DNA from: Henricia sp. BOLD:AAB3569
Lineage: Eukaryota; Echinodermata; Asteroidea; Spinulosida; Echinasteridae
DNA: 64,000 nt
Direction of reading: 5' to 3'
NCBI GenBank assembly: GCA_037783545.1
Contig: JBBELK010000030.1
Coordinates: 806,001 to 870,000 of the forward strand
The stretch's first letter is position 1. The number at the start of each line of letters is the position of its first letter. A model generated the notes under the pieces. It had not been told where the DNA came from. It was given only the letters and a program-made list of their open reading frames with translations, and did no database searches. Made by a program: the position numbers and the translations under genes. Positions 12,389 to 23,135 of this stretch are shown in pieces.

Positions 12389-12440
12389 CACGTGCCATGG
12401 CCGAGCGGTTAAATTTGAGGGTTCGAGTCCGGCTCGTACG
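12389..12440 (+). mobile_element. tRNA-like SINE head, internally deleted
   Basis: GTGCCATGGCCGAGCGGTTAAA runs directly into GAGGGTTCGAGTCCGGCTCG. The A and B boxes of a tRNA-Leu/Ser-type head remain but the anticodon arm is gone. Confidence 0.65.
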
Positions 12441-13140
12441 TACATGTACATGGTGCGTGTGCTACGTGTAGTTTCTGGTGCTACGTGTAGTTTTTGGCAC
12501 CCTTGTCTGATTCACCTTTATGTCGCATTATCTTGTTTTATAGGTCTATTGTAACGATTTATTACCGTACCGATAAACAGTACTTTGTTACTTTTTTCCA
12601 AGTGTTGAAACACCGATTACAAGGTTTGAGAAACTGTTTTACTGTTTGGGTAAACAAAACAGCATTATCTCTGAGCACATTTGATTAAGGATGTGCATAA
12701 TAAAAACTAGCCTGTGTGTAAGTCAGCTCAGAAGCTTATCTAATGTTTCAAGAAAACGATGAAATGTATCTGGACTGGTTCCGTGATTATATTGCATGGA
12801 CAGGGATGTCATAATACTACAGTATTCAAAGGCGTTCACATGAGGGTACCCCTTTAAAAATTGTGTGTGTGCGTGACGCACATTTATATAAATTCATCTT
12901 TATTTTTTTATTTATTTTTTAAAGAGATAATTTGGGACAGAATCATTTGCATTTGAATGTTGGAATTTCAGTATAATGTTTTTCTATCAAATCGGCCTAT
13001 TTGATTAAAATTGTGGAAACTTTCAAATCCTGTATCCTGTCTTCAAAGTGCCCCAAACTACCAGAAGAAAGGAAAATTCAAAGATTTTTTACTACTTATT
13101 ACAGAATATATTTATTATTCAAATCATCTTCTCACCTCAA
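12441..13140. other. Unassigned intronic sequence
   Basis: No repeat pair or exon recognised. Confidence 0.4.
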
Positions 13141-13406
13141 TAGACCTTTATCACAGTGCAACCATCTTCTCTTTTCTCATATTAAAATAAACGTAACTAA
13201 AGCGAGGCTTGCAGACAAAATATTTTTGAAATTCTTCATTGTGTGCATCACAGGTGTTGCGCGATTAAGAAAACGCGCAGCGCGTACAGCGATTCTCAAC
13301 GGGAGATACCGGTACACGTGCTATCGCGTGGTAGCGTAGACGCACTAATCATACCTGACATGTACGGGGAACAAGACAAAGATGGACGCACCGTGATAAA
13401 GGTCTA
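13141..13406. mobile_element. TA-target MITE, TAGACC family 3, copy 1
   Basis: Ends TAGACCTTTATCACAGTGCA and GTGATAAAGGTCTA. It aligns in inverted orientation with 57107-57392, including GCGAGGCTTGCAGA and a GC-rich GCGCAGCGCGTACAGCG core. Confidence 0.87.
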
Positions 13407-14249
13407 TTAAACAATTTATAGTGCATTATCAACAAAATATATTCACAACATTAATTTTCAGCTTATAAATAGAGCACAAATTTTAAAAGCCTAACAATTT
13501 AATACAGTCTAGCACAGACAACCACCACATTATCATAAAAAATGACGTGGGAATTGCTTAAACACCCACAGGCAAGGATGAGTACACTATGCAGTATTGT
13601 TATAGGTAAACAACGAATATTTTTGTGAATGAAAAAAAGCTAGTGATTGTGTTTACATACCTTATTCTACACAGATGCTCAAATGTAATCTCCACTGATA
13701 ATAGCACATAGTATTCAATCCATCTTAATGTAGAATGCAGAATGTCTACAAATCTGCTACTAAATGTATCTAGTCTTTTACATTATCAAACCTTGGTAGA
13801 TCACATTTTCACTTGAAACTAACCGTGTAGGCAGAACCATGCAATATTACACTGCACTGGTGTATCGAGCCAGTCCTGGCAGTCCATACAGAATATACAT
13901 GTACACATCATAATGACTGTAATGTGTGGCACGTGCAGTGCTCGCGCTATCAATGGAAGTACCGCCCACCTCAGCTCAAAGCTCATGCATTATTCATGTG
14001 ACAAGGTTGTGAATTTGAAGGTCGGCGATCAAAAGAGCAGTGAATGTGAGGTGCATCAATGGAAACAATTGGCAATTGTTGAGTAATAGATGCACCTGTT
14101 GTGAATTGGCTGGTAAGAAAATGGTCTTTAAAAGGTAAATAGGCTATAGACGAATCAAGTCGCTACTCAAGGACTCCTAGCTTCCCTGCCTGTCCGCCAT
14201 TACTGGGGGCCATCCACTGTCATGAACTGGGAGCTCTGTGTTGTTGTTA
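13407..14249. other. Unassigned intronic sequence
   Basis: No repeat pair or exon recognised. Confidence 0.4.
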
Positions 14250-14443
14250 TTAAATCGAACAGCGCAATTGCGGGGTTCAACTCTACCCCAAAGGTGACTT
14301 AAAAAGGCGGATCAGACCCGGGTCTGATCCGCCATTTTCAATTCACCTTTTGCGTTTACACTTAGTGCCTACCCGGCTTCAACTCCCCTTTTTGGAAATT
14401 GCGGAGTTCGATTCGGCAAAGGCGAATTGAGTGTAAAGGGGCT
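14250..14443. mobile_element. GATCAGACC palindrome element, copy 1
   Basis: A central perfect palindrome, GGCGGATCAGACCCGGGTCTGATCCGCC (14315-14342), lies between GCAATTGCGGGGTTC and its relatives, with right end GAGTGTAAAGGGGCTG. It aligns with 50399-50560. The left boundary is unclear. Confidence 0.6.
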
Positions 14444-14871
14444 GTATCTCATGGGGCTTTCGAGTTTCTACATGTAAGGTTGCACAGTCTGAACTGCCTA
14501 TGCGAAGTCAGAATAACTGCCTCTGCATGTTTTCACACAACTTGAGCCACAGTTCTGTCATGAGCATTTGGGCCAAGAAGTCAGCAGCAAGAGACAGAGA
14601 GATTTTGTCTGTCAGCACAGAGTAGGCTGCTTCACCAAGGAGGTGGGCATGAAACTGACATGGGTTGGCAATTAATCAAAATTGGGGCCATCTTCAATAA
14701 ACAGGACACTAGTGTTGCAAGATGTAGGCCTATTGTAAAATAAACAATTTGTAGACCTTGATAGTGGGGGGTGGGAGGGAAGTTTATAGAAGACAGATGT
14801 TTACAAAAAGGAAGAAATAATAACAGTATTTTCTTAAAGAGCTAATAACAATTTTTTTGAAGTTTGTTGTA

Positions 14872-15142
14872 TTAAAGGGACACACCGGCTTTGTTGGGCT
14901 ATTTTGGGCCCGAAATAGACCCATACATTATTCTGAAGTGCTTTACAGAGTAAATTAGATATACATGTGTATCCTAAAATATTTGGCCATTTTTTAGCAT
15001 TTTTTCAAAAATTCAAGGTCACGTGACTTTTCGGAACCAGATTCTGGTTCCGAAAAGTCACGTGGTCTTGTGAGTTAGTTGTATTTCCAGCCATAGAAAC
15101 CAGCGCGAAGTGCGAGTTGCTTTTGTCATTCGCGTATACCAA
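14872..15142. mobile_element. TTAA-type element with hairpin
   Basis: Begins TTAAAGGGACACACCGGC, a TTAA plus AAAGG start. A perfect hairpin at 15020-15064 (CACGTGACTTTTCGGAACCA and its complement) lies inside. No right terminus was identified before the SINE fragment at 15143. Confidence 0.5.
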
Positions 15143-15180
15143 CTGTGCCTTATAGCTCAGCTAGTAGTAGTAGCCCCTTG
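15143..15180 (+). mobile_element. SINE family A head fragment
   Basis: TGTGCCTTATAGCTCAGCTAG matches the head of the copy at 29135. It is cut off before the B box. Confidence 0.6.
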
Positions 15181-15972
15181 GTAGGGCAAACAAAGGAAAA
15201 TAAAATATGGAGCGCAAAACAAAAAAGAGGAAAATAAATTCTTGGATGCTCAACAACAAAAATTCTGAAACTTTACATTCCTGTGTTTAAAGTATGGTCA
15301 AAAATTATTTCACGTGATAAAAGAATTTGACTAATAAAGAGCAATTTTAGCCCACCAACTTTTAACTTGATTTGGGACTCATACAATATTTCCACAAAAT
15401 TTATCAAGAAATATTGATAATATCAATAAAATATTAATAAAAGGATAAAAATAAGGCATTTGTATTTAGTGTTTTCTCTTTTTTTATCATCAACCTACAA
15501 CTCATTTCTGCAGACCCAGTCACAATTTATCTCTGTAAATAAGGTATTGAAATATGATTTACCAGTATTAGAAAGAGTTCGACCAGACCTTATAACAGTA
15601 TTGGGGCTGACATTAACTACGTACTTTAGCTGGGGTATCTGGAAATTTAACAGCTGTGAAATGTTGAACTACAACAGATCCAAATGAGAGATGACAAATG
15701 CAATTCTCTGACTGAGCTCTATCCTATGGACAGTAATCCCATCATGGTTAAATTACTTGTTAAATTAGTATTGGCTGAATTACTGAACTAGTACAAGCAG
15801 GGGTGGTGTATCTATTGCTAAAAGGTCATTGGGCCAATGGTATTTCAAATGATAATTCGGAATGTATTTAGTGACAGAATCATTTGCCTTGTACTTGTTC
15901 CATAATAATATGAATCATCTCCGATGCGTCTTTGAAAAACTGCCCAAGCATGTAGTTTGCACAATTATGTTA
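15181..15972. other. Unassigned intronic sequence
   Basis: AT-rich. No repeat pair or exon recognised. Confidence 0.4.
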
Positions 15973-16212
15973 GGCCCGCTTAAAACGTCGCGCTTATGCC
16001 GTGTCGAATTAAATTAAACTTGATTTTTTTTAAAATTCGACACGGCACAAGCAGGACGTTTGAAGCCATTTGGCACGTGTACAACGTCCATGATGTGCAC
16101 AATACTCATCCGCCATGTTGGATGTATTTAAGCTCGACTGGGAGTTTGAAATTAAGTTTGACGTTTGAAGCCACTGCTGTGCTAACGTCGTGCCAAGTTG
16201 AATTTAATTCGT
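15973..16212. mobile_element. Foldback element with GCCGTGTCGAATT words
   Basis: GCCGTGTCGAATTAAATT at 15997 and AAAATTCGACACGGC at 16032 are inverted. Related words recur near 16190-16211. No target duplication is visible. Confidence 0.45.
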
Positions 16213-16386
16213 CACCTTATAGATATGTGCAAGAAAAATCAATTATGCATGCACATAGGTGCATATTAACGACTGGCATTGTACAGTACGTATAATATAC
16301 TGGCACTTACATGTATGAGCGTTACACTAAATTGCTCTTATTTTCTGTTGCTCTGCCCTAAATTTGTATTGTATGTTAATTAAAAC

Positions 16387-16437
16387 CTACATTTGTCATA
16401 CATTTGTCATACATTTCATACATTTGTCATACATAGT
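16387..16437 (+). repeat. Short tandem repeat, unit CATTTGTCATA
   Basis: About four units of 11 bp, one shortened. Confidence 0.85.
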
Positions 16438-16509
16438 GTAATCTCATAAACGTAACCCTCTGAAAGCAAATAAGTTAAATGTTAGAGTGAGCAGGGACTT
16501 GAGTTAGAC

Positions 16510-16881
16510 CGTGTTTACACTGGTCCCGAGCTCGGGATCAAGATTGATCCCCTGATAAGAATGCATCAGTGTTAACCGCAATGATTAATTCAGAGTGCTG
16601 CGTTTACATTCTGTAGTTGATCTCAAGCGCGGTGCCAGAAGTTGCAGTCAAAGTTCATGTGTGCACTACAAGGCCGCTTGAATTTCGCGGGCTTTCCCGC
16701 CATTACCTAACCGCAAATTGATCCCGAGCTCAGGGTTCGACCCTTTGCCGACGCGAGACCAAAATCGCGGGGTCTGATCCAGGGCCAATTTGGTCCCGAG
16801 AGCATTTACACTCAGTTTGTGATCCAGAGCTGATCCCGAGCTCGGTGTTCGACCCCGAGCTCGGGATCAAGTGTAAACAGG
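16510..16881 (+). mobile_element. GAGCTCGGG foldback element, copy 1
   Basis: Ends CGTGTTTACACTGG and AGTGTAAACAGG. The subterminal palindrome CCCGAGCTCGGG is repeated several times. It aligns with 40212-40612 (inverted) and 30434-30643 (partial). Confidence 0.85.
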
Positions 16882-17949
16882 CTGTTAAACATAGTAAATT
16901 CTATTGTTACATTTTTTAAAGGAATTTATTATTGGTTTGATTTAAATATTGGGTTCTGGAGTTATTTAAAATGTACTAAGATTTTAATATATTTTCAGAT
17001 ACCATTTCATTTTCTTTATCCTTTATTTTTCTCCATCATTCTCGACTTTTAATCCTGGCTTTTTTAAATTCTCCTACGTGCATTCATTTCTTATTTTTCT
17101 ATCCAAATACAATTTCTTGAGAATTCAGAAAAAAAAATTGTGAGCTTATGAAATATTCAATACAGCTTTAGAACGTTGCTTGCCATTAATTCAATTTAAA
17201 AGTCAGTGTAAAAATAGTCACAATGGCATACAGATTTTGAGCTATTGTCAAACAAGCCCACGTACATGTGTACATGCAGCATTGTCTGTTCAAGATTCTC
17301 CATTACTGTGGCACGCACATATCTCTCGTACGACTGAGCTCAAATTGAGTGGAATGCATACCCTCGCCCTATAAGGCAAATTCGCCCCAGTCACTTTACT
17401 TTTACTGTCTTCACCTGCCGAGAGGGCATAATTTGGCCAAAATTTCATTATCAAAGACACTTGGTGCTGTGTGATATATACACAATATTAAAAACCTATC
17501 GACATTAACTGTCATTTATTCTGATAATTTTCCCGCCTTCAGCAATGTTGTGTTACGTAGATACTATGCTAAGTGATGTTCCCTCTTGCAATGGCCAAAA
17601 TAATGCATATTGCACCAAAATTCTCTCAGACAAATTGTTTAACAGATACACACCTTTATGATTTGTTTCTCCTTTGTGAATTTTTTGTCTTCATATGAAA
17701 TTGTACCAAATGCATTTTTTCTTACATTTGTGTAAGTTTCAGAGCTTATTACATATAAAATCCATTGTTTTATTTCCTAAGACCCCCCCAAAAAATGGAA
17801 ATATTGATTGAGAAATTCCATACTGAATGTAAGTTGATACCACAGCCTGATGTATTTGGGAAAATTCAATAACTCTGTTTCCCTGAGCTACCAATAATTA
17901 CAATGTGCAGGTTCATTCTTCTCCTTAGGGCTAAACATTTCTTTCCATA
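16882..17949. other. Unassigned intronic sequence
   Basis: AT-rich. No repeat pair or exon recognised. Confidence 0.4.
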
Positions 17950-18464
17950 TTAAAGGCAGTATACATGATTGGTATCTCGAAAATCAGAAATGTTCACAGA
18001 TTTACGCCTAACTTACACAATATAAACATGATGACCGTAGAAAACTTCCCCTGAAATGATTTTGTCTGAAGTGCTATAGTCTTTGAGAAATGAGCAAAAT
18101 AAATAGTTTTCGTCTCATGAGACGAAAATTCAATTCGCCCCAAAACCATTTCGCCCAAGTGCCATTTCGCCCCCAAACCACTTTGCCCGAGTGCCATTTC
18201 GCCCCAAATCACTTCGTCCAAACACTACATCGCCCAAATGCTGTTTCGCCCCAAAACCACTTCGTGCACAGGCCGTGGTTCAGGGCAAAATGGTTCAGGG
18301 CGAAGTGGTTTTGGGGTGAAATGACTGCAAACCTATTTTCTCAAAAGTTAGATGAAGTACGGAGCTGGTTTTTGCTCAGGTTGGTTTTAATCATGCATAT
18401 CTTCAATCACACAGGGGGATAAAACTATTTGTAACAGTTTACCAATCATGTATACTATCTTTAA
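17950..18464 (+). mobile_element. TTAA MITE, family b (TTAAAGGCAGTATACATG), copy 1
   Basis: A 515-bp element including both TTAA copies. The ends are TTAAAGGCAGTATACATGAT and its complement at 18443-18464. Inside are the palindrome TTTTCGTCTCATGAGACGAAAA and an array of TTTCGCCC / CCCAAACCAC words. The second copy, 25785-26291, is inverted relative to this one. A 110-codon open frame across the array is a by-product of the repeat. Confidence 0.92.
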
Positions 18465-19008
18465 GTATAGTAGGCCTACATGTACCTTCTTTTAAGAATG
18501 CCCTGAGTAAGCTAGGCCTTAAATAAAAATAAAACAAAAATCATGTTTTCCAACAATGCCAGAAATTGTAAAAATGTATTAATATAGTAATGCTTGAAAT
18601 TGTTGGTGTTTTTATTTTAATGCACAGAACTAGTAAATAAAAATAACAACATAATTAGGTTGATCACAGCATACACGCTTAATTTTCTTTTAATTTCAGC
18701 AGAAAGCACCCAGGGCTATGGCAAATAATAAATAATCAAGTATTTGAATATTCGATCGACAATGAAATAATAATGGTTCAACGATATTGAAAGTCGCAAA
18801 TGCATTTGATGAATAACTGCACAGAGAAAATTATTCTTCTTTGCAACATACATATGTTCTGTATGTTGCTACGAGAAAGAAATTGTCTGAAGTAAAATAA
18901 TGTGTGTGCATAATTAATTCCTTTCTTTGTAGAATAAAGTTCTGCATTACAGGTAGTACATGTACAACACTATTGTTGGATTTTAAATGTATGCACAAAA
19001 TTATGAGC
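18465..19008. other. Unassigned intronic sequence
   Basis: No exon or repeat pair. One GAATATTCGA word lies near 18747. Confidence 0.4.
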
Positions 19009-19243
19009 AGGGGCCAATTTCATGGCGCTGCTAGGCACAAAAATTTGTTTAGCACAGGATTTATTTGCTTTATAAAATGGATTACAAGCCAAAATGATAC
19101 ACCAACTTGTGTTCTTCGCAAGAGTAGGAGAATACCTTTCAATACACATCACTTACGAATTTGGCTGGCAATCCATTTTTGCAAAATAAAGCAAACAAAT
19201 CCTGTGCTAAGCAAATTTTTGTGCTTAGCAGCGCCATGAAATT
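19009..19243. mobile_element. GGGGCCAATTTCAT MITE, copy 1
   Basis: Begins CAGGGGCCAATTTCATGGCG and ends CGCCATGAAATTAAT. Long arms carry TTAGCACAGGATTTATTTGC and its complement. It aligns with 46791-47036. Confidence 0.8.
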
Positions 19244-20153
19244 AATGTTCAACATTCAATCAAATATTTAAATGGAATATTTAAATAGTATTGTTATTTA
19301 AATTTAGTCCTAAATGCTTCATTATTGTGTATCAATACTATGGATAGTATTTCATGCACAACAAATATAGTTATGGGTATGTGTAATACAATAACATACA
19401 ATAGATCTGACCTTCTACTTAAATTTAGAAATATAATAAATTGTGATGAGATTCTTGACCATTCATTCTAAAATTTGAATCATCTCAAGTGTGTTTAATC
19501 ATGGAGCTATAAAAAGGAGCTCCATGGTTTAATGTCCATGTTCACGTTTATAACCAAACGTCTTGGAGAATGTCGTCTGTTAAATACCAAATTCCATATA
19601 TTTCCCTTCAGAAAATAATATTTTAAAAATGCATATATCATTTTGCATGCCAATGTTCTTTAGTAATTTAGCACAGCCTATTCAGTAATAAATTTCACAC
19701 ACGACCTACATGTATAAATAATGGTTGTACATTTATGCAAGCCACGTAAAATGCATACATTGAAGTGAGCCCTCTACAGTCCAAAGAAAGCCTACCGTAG
19801 CCAATGACTCACTCACGACAGATGGCATCCATCCTTTTTCCTCCAGCAAAATTGTTCACCAGGAGCACACTAATACCAGTTATAGCGCCCTCTTGTGACA
19901 AAATTTTGCCAAAGGGCTTGTTCTTGTGTGACCAAAAAATTGTTATAGTAAACTCCAAACTAATTGGAGCCTTTAATCCAGAGAGCAAAATATTAGCTTC
20001 GATATTAGGGGGTGTTATAACGAGATTTTATTGTAAATGACTGGCTTTTTAATGTTGGAGTTGCTGTTACAATTTTTTGCCATTATTTGTCCAAAATGGT
20101 TCTCTTGTTTTAGTCCACACACATAATAAACAGTAATTTTGAAAGAAACTTAC
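19244..20153. other. Unassigned intronic sequence beside exon 3
   Basis: No clear repeat termini. I found nothing encoding the next part of the CH domain. Confidence 0.4.
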
Positions 20154-20206
20154 CATCTGATTAGCCGTGCGAGGACCAGGGTTGATATTCGGTACCCTTT
20201 CATCGA
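20154..20206 (-). CDS. NAV2: Neuron navigator-like gene, CH-domain exon (18 codons with the split codon)
   Basis: The minus-strand exon lies between the acceptor aaatttcag|TCGATG (20207) and the donor CAGATG|GTAAGT (20153). It is 53 nt. With the one base carried over from exon 20790-20907 it gives 18 codons, IDERVPNINPGPRTANQM. This aligns without gaps to the NAV2 segment ANEKIEDINGCPKNRSQM, which ends at the same residue before IENID. The exon ends in phase 0. The previous exon and this one total 171 nt (57 codons), so the pair is symmetric. The following exon, expected to start with IEN or a similar sequence, was not found between 1 and 20153 and probably lies beyond the left edge. Confidence 0.9.
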
Positions 20207-20789
20207 CTGAAATTTAGCAGGAAAAGAAAATTAAGAAGAGTTTTAAAGGCCCATTGTATCATTTGCAATGACCCAATTTTGTTTTTCATGAGTTGACATG
20301 TGCCTAATTTCATGAAGGATGCCTGCTTATTAGCATGTTTATTACTCAAAGTTAGCATGTTTATTACTCAAAGTGTTGAAAGTGTTGATAGCAATGGTAA
20401 CAAACACCACAAGAATTAATTTCCATCCAAAATAGTATTTCATGCTGGAAATTTACAACCGAAGGTGGGTTTCTAAAAAAGTCCTGTGCACGGGACTTTT
20501 TTACCGTTCACTTGTACCCAAAATTCATATATATATTTTCAAGGTTTTCTGAAGCATTGATGCATCTACATGTAAGTACATGTAGCTAACATTTCTTTAG
20601 GCTAGTTTATCAACATTCTTTCTTAAATGTTACATTCTTGTTCCACGAATCTGTAAAAAGTTTTATTTTGCTAATAGTAATAAGCAGGCATCCTTCATGA
20701 AATTAGGCAAATTAGGTGAAAGGCTAGCTTTCATATCACAATCCCCACATCATAGGTGTGGGGAGGGTGGGGCAGTGAGTGATACTTAC
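20207..20789 (-). other. NAV2: Intron 2 of the NAV-like gene (583 bp), largely a TTAA element
   Basis: A short intron between the two CH exons with a GTAAGT donor and a TTTCAG acceptor. About 75% of it is one TTAA-type MITE copy (20243-20677) plus a 32-bp inverted repeat (20301-20332 and 20678-20709). The MITE edge is only 36 nt from the acceptor. Confidence 0.85.
20243..20677 (+). mobile_element. TTAA MITE, family d, copy in intron 2
   Basis: The left end TTAAAGGCCCATTGTATCAT is intact. The expected right terminus (AAATGATACA..GGGCC) is missing after TTTTATTTTGC. It is followed by an exact inverted copy of the element's own segment 20301-20332. A 22-bp tandem duplication (TTAGCATGTTTATTACTCAA...) occurs at 20330-20373. 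Confidence 0.75.
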
Positions 20790-20907
20790 TGACAGCTTCA
20801 ATCACTTGAGCCAGAAGCACCCCATTGGTGATGTCAACCTGTAGGTCTGCTATTAGATTCTTACGTCCCGCCTTCTCCAAGAAATGATTGGCCCAGTCTG
20901 TGTAGAT
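20790..20907 (-). CDS. NAV2: Neuron navigator-like gene, CH-domain exon (39 codons)
   Basis: The minus-strand exon begins after a pyrimidine-rich acceptor (ttttcatgtag at 20908) and ends at the donor GTCA|GTAAGT. It is 118 nt: 39 codons plus one base. The translation begins IYTDWANHFLEKAGRKNLIA and continues with a DLQ..ITNGVLLAQVIEAV segment. This is the start of the calponin-homology domain of NAV2, NAV3 and UNC-53, where vertebrate proteins read IYTDWANHYLAKSGHKRLI...DGVLLAQII. NAV1 lacks this domain, so the gene is of the CH-bearing class. NAV proteins are large cytoskeletal proteins with an N-terminal CH domain, microtubule-binding regions and a C-terminal AAA+ domain, and they act in neurite growth and cell migration. 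Only the CH part is in this window. Recognition is from memory of the family, not a search. Confidence 0.93.
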
Positions 20908-21161
20908 CTACATGAAAACAACACGGAAGGAAAAACATACATTCATGTTGAAATTTGCACAAAGAAAATTAATAAACTTGGGCTTTGTTAGGCTACCCTT
21001 TTCTTGCTAAGTGGTGATGTGAGATTTTGCACACCATCATAAACCTTACTTCCCATCCAAAGGATGGAGCACATACGAGAAATGTACTATATCTGGGTTT
21101 CAAACTGCAAACCTCTTTTCTTTTTTTCCAGAAAATGGAAGCCAATGATCAAAATCACTGA

Positions 21162-21255
21162 CCTCTGCCCGGTGAGTCAGAGGACTCGGGTTCGAATCCC
21201 GATAAGGCCCTTACGATTTTTCTCTCATCCCAAGTTTGGCTGTTTCATTTCAATG
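21162..21255 (+). mobile_element. SINE family A, 5'-truncated
   Basis: CTCTGCCCGGTGAGTCAGAG, then GGGTTCGAATCCCGATAAGG and the tail TCTCTCATCCCAAGTTTGGC. The A box is missing. Confidence 0.8.
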
Positions 21256-21609
21256 ATGATTATAGGCACCATACCAGATGTTGTGTTCGTTACTTTATAT
21301 TTAGAACATTTCCATATACTAAACTACAAATACACACACAGACATACCTTCCCATAAAAAAAAATGTTATCCGAAATTCCCATCCAATTACAACTGCATA
21401 TACTTCGCCAACTGGTCATGCTTGAAAAAGAAAACTCAGCACAAGACGTGCAGAATGAAGTGAGCCCTCTTGTGACCAAAATCAGTCACATTGACAAGCA
21501 GCTCAGTCATTCACCCTTTATCTACTTGTACTTGATTGTGTTTATATACCTGATTATTTCAGTTATTTTGTCAATTGTCAATAGGGCCTGCAGTGCAACA
21601 TTGCAGCCA
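21256..21609. other. Unassigned intronic sequence
   Basis: Part of a 147-codon plus-strand frame (21364-21807) runs through this stretch into the hAT element. It has a hydrophobic run but no known domain, and the repeat context argues against a gene. Confidence 0.35.
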
Positions 21610-22267
21610 CGGAAATACATACATACATTAGAAGCACATGAATTTCTGCAGACTAGTTTACCAGCATTCTTCTTTACCGCATGTTATGCCCTTATATATT
21701 CCAAGCAGTGTTGTAGTCGAGTCACCAATATCGAGTCCAAGTCTCGAGACATTAGCGCCGAGTCCGAGTCTCAGGTCATTAGCCTCGAGTCAGAGTCCGA
21801 GTCATGAGTCACTTGTTCGCCAAAATGAAACTGAATCTGCTACATATACATGTAGTTTCGTTCACACAATACACATGTATGTGAAATGATAACGTGCTCG
21901 TGCGCTTCTTGCCGGCCTGGTGGGGCAGTGTACATAACTCACGTGCCGTACTGTTTTTTTTTCTCAAGAATCCTGCATTAAGTGTGTGAATACATGTATG
22001 TATATTTTTTTCCTTTTTGAAATATGTAACTCATGAGTCACCATGTTCGAGTCCGAGTCATTATGGTTGAGTCCGAGTCATTATGGTTGAGTCCGAGTAC
22101 GAGTCATTTTCCAATGTGACTCGAGTCAAGTAAGAGTTACAAAAATTGTGACTCGAGTTGAGTCCGGACTTCCGACCAGACTCGAGTCCTACAACACCGA
22201 TTCCAAGAATCTATAAAAGTTGTATTTTGTAAATGATATACATGAACGTGTATATTGGGCCCTCATA
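21610..22267 (+). mobile_element. TTAA MITE, family d, interrupted copy
   Basis: The flanks (TTTCTGCAGACTAGTTTACC on the left, TTCCAAGAATCTATAAAAGT and TATTGGGCCCTCATA on the right) match family d. The body is split by the hAT element at 21706-22199. The left boundary is uncertain. Confidence 0.7.
21706..22199. mobile_element. hAT MITE with GAGTCCGAGTC repeats
   Basis: Ends CAGTGTTGTAGTCGAGTC and GACTCGAGTCCTACAACACCG. An exact 8-bp duplication, ATTCCAAG, lies at 21698-21705 and 22200-22207. The interior holds many GAGTCCGAGTC words. Inserted into the family d element. Confidence 0.92.
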
Positions 22268-22614
22268 GTTCAATGCAATTAACTTATACTATAAATGGAC
22301 ATCACTGTATTTTGTGCACCAGCTTGATGAAACAACCCATATGGTACGGTATGTTATACATGCAGTGAGGCAAAAACAACCCCATCTTCTGCGGTATCTC
22401 CTACACCTCGCATTGATCACAAGAAGAGATTTACACTGCTCCATGATCAAACTCCGAGTGTGTTGGTTCAGTTGCTTCAGCAAGTACTACAAGATTGGAG
22501 TGGGAGGATAAGATGACATTCAACAGGCTGGTGGATGGGGTGAGTGGGAGGGGAATGCTGTAATCAATGCCGATGTTTGGAGCTGAGCTGAGTCTGTGTT
22601 CAGAAGCTGTAAGC
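22268..22614. other. Unassigned intronic sequence
   Basis: No repeat pair or exon recognised. Confidence 0.4.
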
Positions 22615-23135
22615 CTAAAGCCTAGCGTACAATGTACATCGACATTGCAACTGGAAGCAACTAGTGGCAACTGGAAGCAACTAGTGGCAACTGGCGTTTT
22701 CGGCAACTGGAAGCAACTCGCAGCAACTGGGAGCAACTGATCAGTTGCTCAAAAAGGTTGATGTGCGCGTACTTGCAACTACTGGCAACTGGAAAAATCC
22801 CAGTTGCCGCGAGTTGCTCATGTTCTACATTGTACTTTCTGGCAACTAGTTGCGGTCAGTTGCGTCGATGTACGCATAGTTGCAACTAGTTGCTGTCAGT
22901 TGCACGTGTACGTCTGAATACATGCGCGCACATTGACAGCAACTGAAAGCAACAGTTGCTTCCAGTTGCAAGGGCAATGTACTCTAGGCTTTACCGAATT
23001 GCTGTGTCGATGTTCTCAGTTGCCGCTAGTTGCGCAACTGATCAGTTGCCGTCGATGAGCGCGCTACGCACACATCGACAGTAACTGATCAGTTGAGTTG
23101 CTTCCAGTTTCAATGTCTATGTACGCTAGGCATTA
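22615..23135. mobile_element. GCAACTAGTTGC-array element
   Basis: Ends GCCTAGCGTACAATGTACAT and ATGTCTATGTACGCTAGGC. The flank CTAAA on the left is close to a TTAA target. The body is dominated by variants of GCAACTGGAAGCAACT and GCAACTAGTTGC on both strands, so it can fold in many ways. Confidence 0.75.

Larger units (their letters stand above)
1..20153 (-). other. NAV2: Intron 3 of the NAV-like gene, incomplete
   Basis: The sequence downstream of the GTAAGT donor at 20153, in gene orientation. It reaches the left edge without a recognisable continuation of the CH domain. It contains repeats listed separately. Confidence 0.55.

Noticed and set aside
12389-12440. tRNA gene
   Set aside because: The anticodon arm is missing.
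18090-18422. 110-codon repetitive open frame
   Set aside because: It is the translation of the CGCCC/CCAAACCAC array inside a MITE; the inverted copy does not keep the frame.
1-20153. Next CH-domain exon (expected to begin IEN or similar)
   Set aside because: I looked for the motif behind an acceptor on the minus strand and found none; it is probably beyond the left edge.
21364-21807. 147-codon frame with a hydrophobic segment
   Set aside because: It runs from unique intron into a family d MITE and then a hAT MITE, so the 3' third is transposon sequence.
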